64,000 bases of DNA from Eublepharis macularius (Eukaryota; Chordata; Lepidosauria; Squamata; Eublepharidae), in the NCBI RefSeq assembly GCF_028583425.1, contig NC_072800.1, positions 89,418,501 to 89,482,500 of the forward strand, given 5' to 3'. The stretch's first letter is position 1. Every line of letters starts with the position of its first letter. Position numbers and translations under genes: made by a program. The notes below the pieces were generated by a model. It saw only the letters and a list, made by a program, of their open reading frames with translations, did not search any database and was not told the origin of the DNA. This document shows, one piece after another, positions 45,118 to 53,693 of this stretch.

Positions 45118-48100
45118 ATGTGGGTCAGCCGATCAACTGCCTGGTAGGCGTGTCTCTTTGCCTCCTCTTCTATTCTCTGCTTGCATTTTTGTAAGTAAAT
45201 ATTACAGACACACTCTCTCTACACGAGATGACTTGGCACGCGTTTGTCAAGTGTAGGGAGACGCAATGTTAGCTGGGAAGTGTAGTCTAAAAAGACAGAG
45301 CCGACGGAGATCACTCCTCAGAAGGTTTGTTAATGTCATTTTTGCCTCCCTGAAGGCTCTGTCAAACTCACCTCTCCAGTCTAAAACAGTGTGAGATGGC
45401 AACCAGAGGGCAGCAGGGAATGGAAATGGGCTGGAGCTGCCTACCAGAGCTGGGCTTGGACCTGGAGAGGTTATAATGGGCTGAAGTTTCCCTTCACACA
45501 GCTCCAGTGTATAGCAACATTTTTGCCCTTCTCTGTCTTTTAAAACTACCCTTCCCGGCGAACATGGCATTTCCTGACACGTGTTCTTCGTGTGTCAGAT
45601 GTCTCGTGTAGAGAGACTCTAAGTCTCCAGTGTTCTTCCCTCCAAAGGGAACCAACCAGGGTCAGCAGTAGGGATCCCAGGTCCCCCAGTGGCAGCGGAG
45701 AATCCTCCACTCCCACCCTCTGTCCCTCTGCTCCACTCACCTGGCCAGCAGGAGGGGTGTGTGTGTGTGAGAATGGACCTCCCAAGCAAGCTCCCAGGAC
45801 AGTATAACCATGTCACTTCCTGTGAGTGATGTCATCGTGTTGCCCCGAGAGAGCTTCTGTGCTTTGCAGAAGGCCAATTTGGAATCCAAATCAGCCTGCT
45901 GCGAAGGTTGTGCATGCTCCCAAATGTGCAAGAAGAGCAAAGACAAGGTGAGTGCCACCCTCCCCTTCTGGGAGGGTAGGGAAACCTAGTCAGCACTGCC
46001 TCTGGAACTTCTTGCCACTTACACACTAACAATATAAAAAAATCAATATGGCAATGAAAACAATAAAAGTTGAGAAATCTTTCTCTACTATATCCAGTCA
46101 ATATCTATTGTGTAAATCTAGAGACAGAGAGAGAGAGAGATACACAGACACATAGTTCTTAACAGGACCACATCTGTGGATACTTAAATGTGGAGACTGG
46201 GGCCCCTATATACAAGGAAGGTCTTTCCACAAACCTAGAGCTATCCTGCATCACTTCTGGGTTTCCCCTGGAAGTGACATAGCGATGCAGCAGATATTGC
46301 AGGACAGCAGGCTGTCAGCAAGGACCCTCCTGCCATAGCTGCAGCTTGGAGTCCTAATGCTTATACGCCAAGGCCGCTAACCAATCTGACTTGGAAGTAA
46401 ATCCCTCTCGTATCTCCCATGTCAATCTGACAGGAGAAGGAACCAAAGCGGTCTACTCACCCCAACCGATCAGGACGAACTTCCATGCGTACTGTTTGTC
46501 AGACACAAAGGTCAAGATCAGCAAGGTTTGCAGATACAGGCCTTCAACCAACAGCCAAAAGAAGTTGGCTAAAATGCTGAGCTGGAAGAAAGCTACGGCA
46601 GCCTTGCACAGCACCTACAAGACAGGCGAGAAACCCAGTAGTCACTGTTAAGCACAAGGAGATCACGTTGATGTGATATAAGTTCCTATCTAAAGGCTGG
46701 AGCTGCTTATATCGTGGCAAGGAGACTGTGTAGTTTGTGGTTAAGAGTGGCAGGACTCTAATCTGGAGAGCCAGGTTTGATTCCCCACTCCTCCGCTTTC
46801 AGCCAGCTGGGTGACCTTGGGTCAGTCACAGCTCTCTTGGAGCTCTCTCAGCGCCACCCACCTCACAGGGTGATTGTCATGAGGATAATAACACACTTAG
46901 TAAACCGCTCTGAGTGGGTGGTAATTTGTCCTGAACGGAGATAAATCAAATGTTATTGTTGTTGTTATTTAGCAGCGGTATGTCCTTCAGGAATCCAGGA
47001 GGGAAACAATAATTTAGGAGTGGGATCTATGTAGCCAGAGTTTGACTGGGTTACAGTTAGAATGAGTATCTTGTGCTTCCTCCAGTCTGTACATTTATAG
47101 ATTTTTCTTTAAAAGTAAACCTAGTATATTCTTTCCTCTCCTGAAAATTCCTCTCATGTTGGAAGCATAAAATGATAATAACAGATAAGGTCAAATCTAT
47201 CCTTTTCCCTCACAAAAGCAGGATATAATTAAGAAAGCTCGATGGTATATAATTAAGAAAGCTCGAAGCCAGTCTTACAGCAAACATAAAATCTGAACAC
47301 AAAAATCAAAGTTCAAAAACTGAGGAGCGGATAAGCAACGTACTGTTGACATCAGGCAGTGGTCCATGCTGTCATCTGAGAACAAAATGGCATCTTTGGT
47401 GAAAATGGCCGCTGCCCTCAGGATAAACGAGACAAACAAATGTGTGTGAATGTAATTCCGGGTGCAGTGGAATTTTCTGAAAGGGAAGAGAAAAGGGAAG
47501 AAAAAACATTCAGCTAAATATTGTCTATACTTACCTAAGCAAAACTGACTTCAGTTTTTGAATATCTCGGCAGTAGTTTATGAATTTGTCTTTAGCTAGC
47601 AGGTATGGCAATGAAATGTAGACTTGAGGCCACAGGAGTAGCACAGATCTCCTGTATAAGTCAGTGGACTGTGGTGGCCACAACAAGAGTCCGCTGGTGG
47701 CTACACTTGGCCTTTATGGTGCTATTTGAAAACCCATACACAAAGAGGACAAAAATGAAAATGGCCAGCAGTTTTAATGCCAGAGGCCTGCTCTTTGCTG
47801 CCAACAGCTTTGGCCTCAGAGTTACATTTTCATATCCTCCTGTCATAGATCCAGAGGAGTTAGCCGTGTTAGTCTGTAGTAGCAAAATTGAAAAGAGTCC
47901 AGTAGCACCTTTAAGACTAACCAACTTTACTGTAGCATAAGCTTTAGAGAACCATAGCTCTCTGCATCTGATGAAGAGAACTGTGATTCTCGAAAGCTTA
48001 TGCTACAGTTAAGTTGGTTAGTCTTAAAGGTGCTACTGGACTCTTTTTGATATCCTCCTGTGATACCAATTTACTGACCAGAGGACTAAATCTGGAGGCT

Positions 48101-51100
48101 CCATTCCACACAGTTCAGCTCTGCACAATTTTTGGCAGAGCAGAGAGGATTTATTGGCACTCCATCAAAAGGCCATTCCAGGAGACCATTTCACATGTCC
48201 GTAGCCTATGGCATGGCCAGTGATGGCTTGTCATAGTCTGGTAGCCACACAAGATATAACTGGCTCATGTTCAGAGTGTCATGGAAGTGTTCTTGGTGAT
48301 TCTAGGGGATTGTCTTGCACTACGAGATGCTTTGGCTGGTGTCTAGCTGGTGTCAGAAACATCAGCTGTGATCACAACAAACAAGGTAGAATCCTAGAGT
48401 GGCCTAGAAATTGCCTTAGTCCTTGATGGAACCTCCCCTGTGCATTTTTGAACTTGGTGCATGCAAATAGGAGATCTAGAGTTCTTTGTGCATTTCTGGA
48501 ATGGACTCCAGGAGAACCCACTTTTATCATCTGTTACTTTTTAAGCATTTCATTTTCACTCTGCCTGTTCTCTTTGCTGGTTTCCCCCTTCTGTTCACTT
48601 TTTAATGGCGTTTTATGCCATTAAAAGACGACTGAAATCTCATGCGCCCCTAAAAGAAAGCTCAACTTTACAATGCAACCAGAGTGGACTCAAAATCTGG
48701 TAACATCTCAGAGCGATTCTAGCTTCCAGTCATGCGAGAGTCCAGTCATGATAAAGCAAATTCTGGAGCACTCATCTACCATGTGTGGTGGGAGGGAAAC
48801 ACAAAAGCATTTTTAAGCATTGTGTGTGTGGGGGGGAAACAGTGTGAGCCCAAATTGAGAAAGGCAAGAGACATGAAGTAAAGTGTGGACAATGGTGCTA
48901 TTTCCAAAAGGCGAAGTCAGTATTTACCGAAATAAGGTAAAGATGAGAAGAGCAGTAAAGAGCGAAACCAGAGATGTTGCATAGCCGGTGGTGTAGATGT
49001 ACCAGAATGCTGAATAGTATGATTTCTGTGGAGGAAAAGACAACATTCAGAAATAGAGGCATGTGAAGGGAACTTGTTCAGGCATGGTCTCCCTTGGTAA
49101 CTGCTGAGGAGGAGGAGGAGGAGGAGAATGAATTTCCTCTTGGCTATTGATACACATTCCTTGGTTTTCAAATATCTAGACGGAACATGAACCAAAAAGA
49201 ACCACAAACAAGCCCATTTCGTGGTTCCCAAACCAGCGGTTCATGGTAGCTCGTTTCTACGAACTTCCAAACTTGTCCGCTGGTTCGTTTAGTTCATTTT
49301 AAATGCCCCTTTCTGTGCTGCTGCAAAGTGGCATGGAAAGGGGCATTTAAACCCACCGATCAGCTGCTTGTTGGGGAGATCCCCGACAAGCAGCTGATCA
49401 TTTAAACAGCAGGGCTTGGCTGCCTGGCCAGGAGTTCCCGGCCAGCCAGCAAGCCCCACCTGCAGTTTAAATGGCCATTGCCCCGCTGGGGAAATGCCCC
49501 TTTCCGTGCCGCTACAAAGCTCCTCCAAGATGCAGGAATGGTATCTCATCATGCACTGCCAGTTTGTGCATGCTTAAACCATTCCCTGTAACCATCCCCT
49601 GTGCCCTATTGCCTTTCTGTGCAGAAAGAGGGAAGCGGAATCAAAACAGAGTCACCACTCTGCAACAGCGACTCAATGATATGGTCTGCGGACACTCGCT
49701 AATGTAAACTGCTTTTTTGCTGACACGTGCACAGAGCAGAGCCATGGACATGAGTTCATCGGGGGTAAAAGAGAAACGGGAAGGTGAGGAAAAAACCCAA
49801 CTCTGGCCACTCACATAGACTCGTGTAAATCGTCTCGTCTAGTTTGTTTCTCAGTAACAAATCTGTAATGGCTCCATTCTGGTTCTTTTCAGTAGCTGTC
49901 CCTGTGTTGTGGAATGGGATCCCAGTGGAGGTGCACAAGGCATCCTCACTCTCCATTTTCACAAACATTGTAAGCTTTTTAAAAAGTCAATCCTTTACGG
50001 GAAAACATAAAAAGCTACCTTATATTGAATCAGACCACTGATCCACAAGATCAGTATTATCTACTCTGACTAGTAGCATATCATCTACTACCTGATCCTT
50101 AACAGGAGATGCCAGGGATTGAACTTGGGACCTTTTGCATGCATCTCCCCCAGTCCCTCCCCTAGGATTTAAGCATCTTGGATTGCTTACTGACTTAACT
50201 TCTTAGTTTTATATTAAGTCTTTACTGACCTGATCTTCTGGTCCTTTTGTTAAACTGTCTTCAAATCCACAGGCAACAGAGTATGGTGGGAATGGCTCAG
50301 ACCAGTAATTTCCCGGCGTACAATTTCTGTGTAGGAACCCTGTAAAGGATGTCAGCATCAAGCAACACTCATCACCAGGAAACTATAACAACAGCACAGC
50401 ACATACTGTAGTTGTATCGGTAACCATCTTTATGTGAAACGTGTGTTGGAGGAGCATTTTATGGACAACTTGGACAGCCAAATAAGACCAATAAATGGGT
50501 TGTAGATCAAATCAAGCTTGAATTCTTCCCAGAAGCTAAAATAACTAAATGGAGGCTGTCGTTCATTGGTCAGATCTTGAGAAGGCAAGATTCACTAGAA
50601 AAGATAATAATGCTAGGAAAAGTGGAAGGCAGTTGGAAAAGAGGAAGACCCAACATGAGATGGATTGACTTGATAAAGGAAGCCACAACCTCCAGTTTGC
50701 AAGACCTGAGCTAGGCTGTAGAAAAGAGCAAGAGTCCAGTAGCACCTATAAGACTAACAAAATTTGTGGTAGGGTATGAGCTTTTGTGAGTCGCAGCTCA
50801 CTTCTTCAGGTATCTGACTCACAAAAGCTCATACCCTACCATGGAAGTTCATACTCTACCCTACTCATACCCTATCTGAAGAAGTGAGCTGTGACTCATG
50901 AAAGCTCATACCCTATCACAAATTTTGCTAGTCTTATAGGTGATACTGGACTCTTGTTCTTTTCTACTGCTAAAGACAGACTAACACGGCTACCCATCTT
51001 GAGCTGAGCTAGGCTGTTAATGATAGATGTTTTGGAGGTCTTTCATTCATAGGGTTGCCGTAAATCAGAAGTGATTTGATGGCCCATAAAACACACACAG

Positions 51101-53580
51101 CCCTCAAGTTCCCATGACCCCGACTGTAGTGTTGGTTCAAATGTACACGCTCTGCCTTGTCTACGTCTCAGGGTTGTTATGAGGATAAAATAGACACCAC
51201 CCTCAGCACCTTTAAGGAAGAGGAGGAGAAAAATCATAGAATCATAGAATCATAAAATCATAGGGTTGGAAGGGACCTCTAGGGTAATCTAGTCCAACCC
51301 CCTGCACAGTGCAGGAAATTCACGACTATCTCCCCCCCTCACACCCCCAATGACCCCTGCTCCGTGCCCAGAAGATGGCACAACACCATCAGGATCCTGG
51401 CCTGGGGAAAATTGCTACTTGAACCTAAAGTGGCAATTGGCATTACCGTGGGCATGTAAGAATGGGCCACGAGAACTAAACACTGATGCAATCCTTCCTG
51501 CCCTCCCTCTCAGGATCTGCCCAGGTTCAGAGAATCAGCATTGCTGTCAGATGGCCCTCTAGCCTCTGCTTAAAAACTTCCAAAGAAGAAGAAGCCACCA
51601 CCTCCCAAGGAAGCCTGTTCCACTGAGGGGCTGCTCCATCAGGAAGTTCTTCCTAATGTTTAGCCGAAATGAACCAGTGTAGTAGATAGGTCTACAATAA
51701 ATTGACAGTGCCACATGCTGAGAAGCAGAAGGGAAGGGACATTTCTTGCCTTGTATATTGGTGATTTCTTCAAAAAATCCTGGACACGAGACTGTCACAA
51801 CCTCTCCAAAGGTGGCTTGCGGCCAGCAGCTCAGCCCGTCCCAAACACCGGCGCACCCTGTTGAGAAAATACCTGTCAAATCAGCATAACTTAGATGTAG
51901 AGCTCGCTTCTTCAGATACTATGAAAAGGAAATCACATTCCGCCTTTTAATAGGGGGAAATGACAAAAGGGAAGGGGGGACAGGAAGATTTGGGGGTAGA
52001 GAAAGGCTTGGCGTGAATACCGTCATAAAACTTGCAGGTTTGATTCTCCGTGTAAGGGACTGGAGCTGACCATGAGAGAGGTCAGAGGTTTCAGCCTTTC
52101 TCTCATTGAGTACAGATAAGCAAAAGTGAGATTAAGCAGAATGGTGTTTTGCTATCTTCTGAGCATGGAGCGGGGGTCACTGGGGGTGTGGGGGGGAGGT
52201 AGTTGTGAATTTCCTGCATTGTGCAGGGGGTGGGTCTAGATGACCCAAGATCCCTTCTATTGGGTTTTAGTCACGGCATGTTAACTGAACAAACTGCAGG
52301 CAGAAAGCTCTCATCCAAGTTGGAGAAGCAGTAACTATTTATCTAAAGAAATATATTTACATAAGTTTAGTGGACAGAAAGAAGTAGTAACTGATCTAAC
52401 TAGCTAGGATGGCTTTAGATTGAAAGTAGGCCATCTCTTTCAGGAGGAGACACCACGCTGCCTCTCCTGGTGCATGCAGGGAAGAAGAGAGAGAGGAGGG
52501 GGAGAGAAGGGAAGTAAGGAAGTTCCCCTGGCAGGAAGGAGATTGATAGCAGCCTATCTATCCAACTGACTCTATGGTTGTTGCCTTCCTTCTTCTTGGC
52601 TAGCAGCCCTAAAGGCCTGAGCAAGAGACATCAACAGTCCCTTCTTTTAACACCTCCCAACTGTATGATTCTATGATAAACAGCACGTAATCAAGGAAAA
52701 AGCAGTCCAAAGCATAAGAAAGTTAACAGATATCAGTAAATGGTTACAATATGTTAGAACATGCTAAAAAGAGCCAATTAAAATTTTTATTTGGCAATGG
52801 GCCTTGATCCTCCTGTGATTGCTGGACAGCTCATTGCATGCTTGATACACTTAGTCCAGGACTTCTAGATGAAGTTTGCACTCCAGAAGAAATGAGCATT
52901 GTGGACCTGTTAAATGATCCTAAATTTGGAACAAACCAAATCTCCGCATTTGCACAAAAAAGACCTCTCTGGGGATGGGTGGGCACGGTTGCCACCACTG
53001 CCATGGCAAATGCCAGGAGATTTTGAGGGTGGTGCTTGGGGAAGGTGGAGTTTGGGAAGGGTGTGATGTCACTTCCTTGTGACTTTCTAGGAATTTCCTC
53101 TAATCTCTGTGGTAAAGACCATAGAGATGTGGAAATTCTGACAGCGTCACTATAGAGGCCATTTCCCAGCAATTTGGGGGACTGGGGCAGAGGGCAGGGG
53201 TTTACCTGCTGGGGCAAGACAAATGGCACGCTTGGAAAGGATTCCAGTGCTGGCAATATTTGGGTTGGTGCCTGGAGAAGATAGACTTTTCGAAGGAGAT
53301 GGCGTTCAGCAGGGATTTTATGCCATAGACTTCATCATCCAAAGCTGTCATTTTTTCTCCAGGGGACCTGATCTCTGTAATCACTTACAATACTGGGAGA
53401 ATTCCAGACTCCAGCAGAACAATGGTAACCATAACAACAAGGCCCGGTCAGTACTCTCAAATCTAGGCCTAGGTTATTACCTGTAAAATCTGGTGAAAGA
53501 GAGTGGTTTTTTCCTAAACACTGAGCCTCATCTTTCATAACCTGCTGGAAAATCTTGCATTCTGGATGGATGGAAGCAAC
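29406..53580 (-). CDS. GHRHR: growth hormone-releasing hormone receptor, all exons but the signal-peptide exon
   Basis: Twelve - strand exons join without a frame break into 427 residues plus stop. The product is a class B1 GPCR; in vertebrates GHRHR binds GHRH on pituitary somatotrophs and signals through Gs. In order: N-terminal hormone-binding domain with six cysteines and WDGLSCWP / CPGFF / [15 protein letters not shown], seven TM helices, TM2 [11 protein letters not shown], second-loop CWD, KGPI in TM5, LIPLFGAHY in TM6, YCFLNGE in TM7, and a 60-residue tail. The [23 protein letters not shown] and IHTHLF strings are closest to human GHRHR. ADCYAP1R1 as neighbour also fits, since the human genes are adjacent. 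Alternative: the GHRHR2/PRP-receptor paralogue lost in mammals. The signal-peptide exon was not found; it should lie above 53580. Two introns start with GC. Confidence 0.87.
29722..29826 (+). repeat. 5S rRNA-derived SINE, truncated
   Basis: gacctggatagccaaggaga, then agaagctaagcagggtcaac and ggatgggagacctcc, stopping before the tail. Confidence 0.7.
30127..31160 (+). repeat. 5S rRNA-derived SINE split by L1
   Basis: The left part 30127-30178 and the right part 31004-31160 are one SINE. The break is in agaagctaag|cagggtcggcc. Confidence 0.85.
30179..30986 (+). mobile_element. 5'-truncated L1 LINE 3' end with poly(A)
   Basis: The ORF2 tail ([13 protein letters not shown]) is followed by an A/T-rich 3' UTR and poly(A). 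Exact 17-bp target duplication AAATCTCAGAAGCTAAG at 30162-30178 and 30987-31003. Confidence 0.88.
31852..32275 (-). repeat. two reverse 5S rRNA-derived SINEs in tandem
   Basis: Copies at about 31852-32065 and 32080-32272. Each reads cttatggcgacccctggtgg, ggtttgccattgcctgcct and cttagcttctgagat or a variant. The second belongs to arm 2 of the inverted duplication. Confidence 0.8.
32080..32570. repeat. arm 2 of a large inverted duplication
   Basis: Inverted partner of arm 1, lacking the L1. It holds the same breakpoints within the 5S SINE and the same flanking unique sequence (cacccacatacccgtgcac). Confidence 0.85.
32799..33941. mobile_element. hAT-like MITE, CAGGGCTTTTTT family, carrying a second hAT element
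   Basis: Ends CAGGGCTTTTTTTCTGGG and AAAAAAAGCCCTG. Exact 8-bp duplication CCAGTGAC at 32791-32798 and 33942-33949. The element at 32854-33715 is inserted in it. Confidence 0.9.
32854..33715. mobile_element. hAT-like element, TAGAGATGGGC family, nested
   Basis: 862 bp, ends TAGAGATGGGCAC and GCCCATGTCTA. Exact 8-bp duplication CTCAGGAC at 32846-32853 and 33716-33723. Longer than the about 400-bp relatives at 12330 and 41666; no transposase frame seen. Confidence 0.88.
34108..34149 (-). CDS. GHRHR: GHRHR exon 12: 42-bp TM7 micro-exon
   Basis: It encodes [14 protein letters not shown], phase 0-0, flanked by cttttag and GAG|gtgagt. It is the exact counterpart of the ADCYAP1R1 micro-exon at 9863-9904. 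Confidence 0.95.
34691..35041. mobile_element. foldback MITE, GAGCCAAGC family, with nested inner palindrome
   Basis: Outer arms of about 105 bp; TTA duplication at 34688-34690 and 35042-35044. The inner ends ccatttaattgaagtttaca and tgtaaacttcaattaaatgg enclose a GC-rich core at 34795-34942. Confidence 0.8.
35495..35624 (-). CDS. GHRHR: GHRHR exon 11: TM6, with GC donor
   Basis: 130 bp. It encodes [20 protein letters not shown], then [19 protein letters not shown] and SFQ. It ends at the exon boundary conserved in all class B1 receptors (after SFQ). The intron there starts GCAAGT, a strong-consensus GC donor. Confidence 0.96.
35665..36215. repeat. Penelope-type foldback with internal tandem array
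   Basis: Arms gtctgtag..gtccagtagca and gttggttagtctta..gctgctggaccc. The loop region is expanded into the 41-bp array described next. Confidence 0.75.
35770..36105. repeat. 41-bp tandem repeat (about 8 units)
   Basis: The unit runs catcgtcagctttcgagaac then cacagctctcttcgtcagatg. Units differ mainly by catcg/catca and tttcg/ttttg. On the - strand each unit contains CTGACGA or CTGATGA, a hairpin and GAAAG. Confidence 0.9.
36225..36700. other. no recognisable feature
   Basis: GHRHR intron; nothing recognised. Confidence 0.45.
36708..36919. repeat. (GAAC)n(GAAA)n microsatellite
   Basis: About 210 bp of gaac/gaat units passing into a long (AAAG)n run. Confidence 0.97.
36920..37440 (+). repeat. 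non-LTR retrotransposon ORF2 C-terminus
   Basis: A frame reads [32 protein letters not shown] then [10 protein letters not shown]. The CxC-x(n)-H/C knuckle-like pattern is typical of the end of a LINE ORF2. The clade is not certain. Confidence 0.55.
37494..38647 (+). mobile_element. putative solo LTR fossil
   Basis: Starts TGTAAG and ends CTTACA. It contains a TATA-like segment near 38080 and AATAAA near 38430, as LTRs do. No matching flanking duplication was found, so this is tentative. Confidence 0.4.
38725..38915 (+). repeat. SINE-C
   Basis: catgaagctgcctttagctg through tcagggactgaaactctggc and cagcatgcaaagttgctg. Confidence 0.6.
39202..39518. mobile_element. hAT-like MITE, CAGGGCTTTTTT family
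   Basis: Ends CAGGGTTTTTGGGG and GAAAAAAGCCCTG. The flanks TATGTTCT / TACATTCT match at 6 of 8. Two internal inverted copies of gatctccagacagagggga. Confidence 0.8.
39771..39862 (-). CDS. GHRHR: GHRHR exon 10: TM5 to third intracellular loop
   Basis: 92 bp, the standard family length, phase 0 to phase 2. It encodes [17 protein letters not shown] then [13 protein letters not shown]. The acceptor is ctttccag and the donor GT|gtaagt. Confidence 0.94.
39915..40030 (+). repeat. Penelope-type foldback fragment
   Basis: gtatctgaagaagagacctc ..ctcaaaacttatgccctg, then gtgccactggactcaaatcc. Confidence 0.55.
40172..40244. repeat. (CTTC)n microsatellite
   Basis: About 17 uninterrupted cttc units. Confidence 0.97.
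40520..41125 (+). repeat. SINE-C split by Penelope-type foldback
   Basis: SINE-C left part about 40520-40785. The foldback lies at about 40790-41055 (gtccagtagcacctttaaga arms; the right side carries two copies of agctgtggttctcgaaagct). The SINE-C right part follows (cagagattcaacttgggatc). Confidence 0.65.
41401..41473 (-). CDS. GHRHR: GHRHR exon 9: second extracellular loop and TM5 start
   Basis: 73 bp, phase 2 to phase 0. It encodes [19 protein letters not shown] then LFTVL. The CWD and IIKGPI motifs are family signatures. The exon is one codon longer than the usual 70 bp, with an acidic DDEEE run in the loop. Confidence 0.93.
41583..42140 (+). repeat. 5S rRNA-derived SINE split by hAT element
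   Basis: The left part 41583-41665 (agctaagcacagtcggcact) and the right part 42042-42140 (cagaggcaggcactggcaaa) are one SINE. Confidence 0.75.
41666..42041. mobile_element. hAT-like MITE, TAGAGATGGGC family
   Basis: 376 bp, ends TAGAGATGGGCACGAACC and GCCCATCCCTA. Flanks GTTACTAC (41658-41665) and GTTGCTAC (42042-42049) match at 7 of 8. Confidence 0.85.
42140..42400 (-). repeat. SINE-A, reverse
   Basis: atactgtccttcaggacaac through gctgctcttaaccacgatgc. Confidence 0.78.
42862..43095 (+). repeat. Penelope-type fragment, then L2-like tail with (AAAT)n
   Basis: tgatgaagagagctgtggtt ..gcttatgctacaataaag, then gccctgagcccgcttgcagg with a (AATA)n end at 43055-43095. Confidence 0.6.
43363..43423 (-). 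CDS. GHRHR: GHRHR exon 8: TM4
   Basis: 61 bp, the conserved length of this exon in the family, phase 1 to phase 2. It encodes [20 protein letters not shown]. The acceptor is tttttttcag and the donor GG|gtgagc. Confidence 0.92.
43640..43945 (-). repeat. SINE-B, reverse
   Basis: gcaagcactgagtcattact through cagcagtactg-type head at about 43890 and ccacggggctctt. A fainter second copy of the head lies at 44340-44405. Confidence 0.72.
45077..45115. repeat. (TC)n microsatellite
   Basis: About 19 ct units. Confidence 0.95.
45208..45625. mobile_element. long-TIR MITE, CTCTACACGAGA family
   Basis: Inverted ends ctctctctacacgagatg and catctcgtgtagagagac variants, gggagacgcaatgttagct and the complement of gctctgtcaaactcacctc. 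Related to 26555-26865. Confidence 0.65.
46461..46614 (-). CDS. GHRHR: GHRHR exon 7: TM3 to start of TM4
   Basis: 154 bp, phase 0 to phase 1. It encodes [32 protein letters not shown] and FVLIGWG. The TM3 cysteine that pairs with the second-loop cysteine is present. The donor is G|gtgagt. Confidence 0.96.
46725..46975 (+). repeat. SINE-A
   Basis: gtggttaagagtggcaggac through ctgaacggagataaatcaaa and (TTG)n. Confidence 0.78.
47344..47476 (-). CDS. GHRHR: GHRHR exon 6: TM2
   Basis: 133 bp, phase 2 to phase 0. It encodes [14 protein letters not shown], then [17 protein letters not shown] and DHCLMST. The HCTRNYIH motif is the class B1 TM2 signature. The donor is ACA|gtacgt. Confidence 0.95.
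47848..48049. mobile_element. Penelope-type foldback with target duplication
   Basis: 202 bp of inverted arms (gagtccagtagcacctttaa and complement). Flanked by ATATCCTCCTGTCATA / ATATCCTCCTGTGATA (47832-47847, 48050-48065), 15 of 16 identical. Confidence 0.82.
47964..48003 (+). ncRNA. hammerhead-ribozyme-like motif
   Basis: GCAT and ATGC form stem I. CTGATGA is the canonical core, one extra A follows, and GAGAA/TTCTC forms stem II. Then come GAAA, G-C stem III and CTT as the cleavage triplet. All core bases are present; the extra base and minimal stem III make single-copy activity doubtful. Confidence 0.5.
48928..49025 (-). CDS. GHRHR: GHRHR exon 5: TM1
   Basis: 98 bp, phase 0 to phase 2, flanked by ctccacag and CG|gtaaat. 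It encodes [18 protein letters not shown] followed by a hydrophobic helix ending TLFR, the TM1 pattern of class B1 receptors. Confidence 0.94.
49175..49300. repeat. hAT TAGAGATGGGC-family remnant
   Basis: tctagacggaacatgaacca, then ggttcatggtagctcg and ggttcgtttagttca motifs. The right end is not clear. Confidence 0.45.
50008..50165 (+). repeat. SINE-C
   Basis: aagctaccttatattgaatc through gatgccagggattgaacttg and cccagtccctccc. Confidence 0.68.
50230..50339 (-). CDS. GHRHR: GHRHR exon 4: end of ectodomain
   Basis: 110 bp, phase 1 to phase 0, flanked by tttacag and CAG|gtcagt. It encodes [15 protein letters not shown] and SVACGFED, with the last ectodomain cysteines and an N-glycosylation sequon (NCT). 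It is the exon most diagnostic of GHRHR/PAC1-type receptors. Confidence 0.93.
50712..51000. repeat. Penelope-type foldback, tatctgaagaagtgagc family
   Basis: Arms gaaaagagcaagagtccag and tgatactggactcttgttc; the right arm carries tatctgaagaagtgagctg, then tgactcatgaaagctcatac. The tail is ctaacacggctacccatctt. Confidence 0.75.
51237..51665 (-). repeat. CR1 LINE 3' end
   Basis: Terminal repeats atagaatcatagaatcataa, then tagtccaaccccctgcacag, and aagttcttcctaatgtttag at the far end. Confidence 0.78.
51750..51857 (-). CDS. GHRHR: GHRHR exon 3: WDGLSCWP, with GC donor
   Basis: 108 bp, phase 1-1. It encodes [12 protein letters not shown] then [13 protein letters not shown], the conserved class B1 ectodomain core. 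The intron after it begins GCAAGA after CAAG, so the donor is GC rather than GT. The next exon continues the frame exactly ([10 protein letters not shown]). Confidence 0.92.
52150..52680 (+). repeat. CR1 3' end interrupted by a 379-bp insertion
   Basis: CR1 ggtgggtctagatgaccc to 52258 resumes at 52638 and ends cccaactgtatgattctatg. The 8-bp duplication TCCCTTCT (52251-52258, 52638-52645) brackets an unclassified insert at 52259-52637. Confidence 0.65.
53225..53420 (-). repeat. AGGGTTGCCA-type element, reverse
   Basis: The reverse complement carries ctggagaaaaaatgacagct and cctggagaaaat-like blocks shared with the 10.5-12.3 kb cluster. Confidence 0.55.
53481..53580 (-). CDS. GHRHR: GHRHR exon 2: start of ligand-binding domain
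   Basis: 100 bp, phase 0 to phase 1, flanked by ccttccag and ACAG|gtaata. It encodes [19 protein letters not shown] and ends DFT. The human counterpart is the HPECDF...ACLQ stretch after the signal peptide. It contains the first two conserved cysteines. Confidence 0.9.
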
Positions 53581-53693
53581 CTGGAAGGAGCAAAAGTAAA
53601 GACTTAGACCGTCTGCAAGTGTTACTAGTGGGCAGAGATAGTGTGTGTGAGTTTAGCATATAATCCGAATGGATTGCATTTAGATTTTGCGTG

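Noticed and set aside
45830-45960. SKLAF-containing frame (- strand) resembling part of human GHRHR TM4
   Set aside because: No IGWG continuation or phase match; the correct TM4 exon is at 43363-43423.
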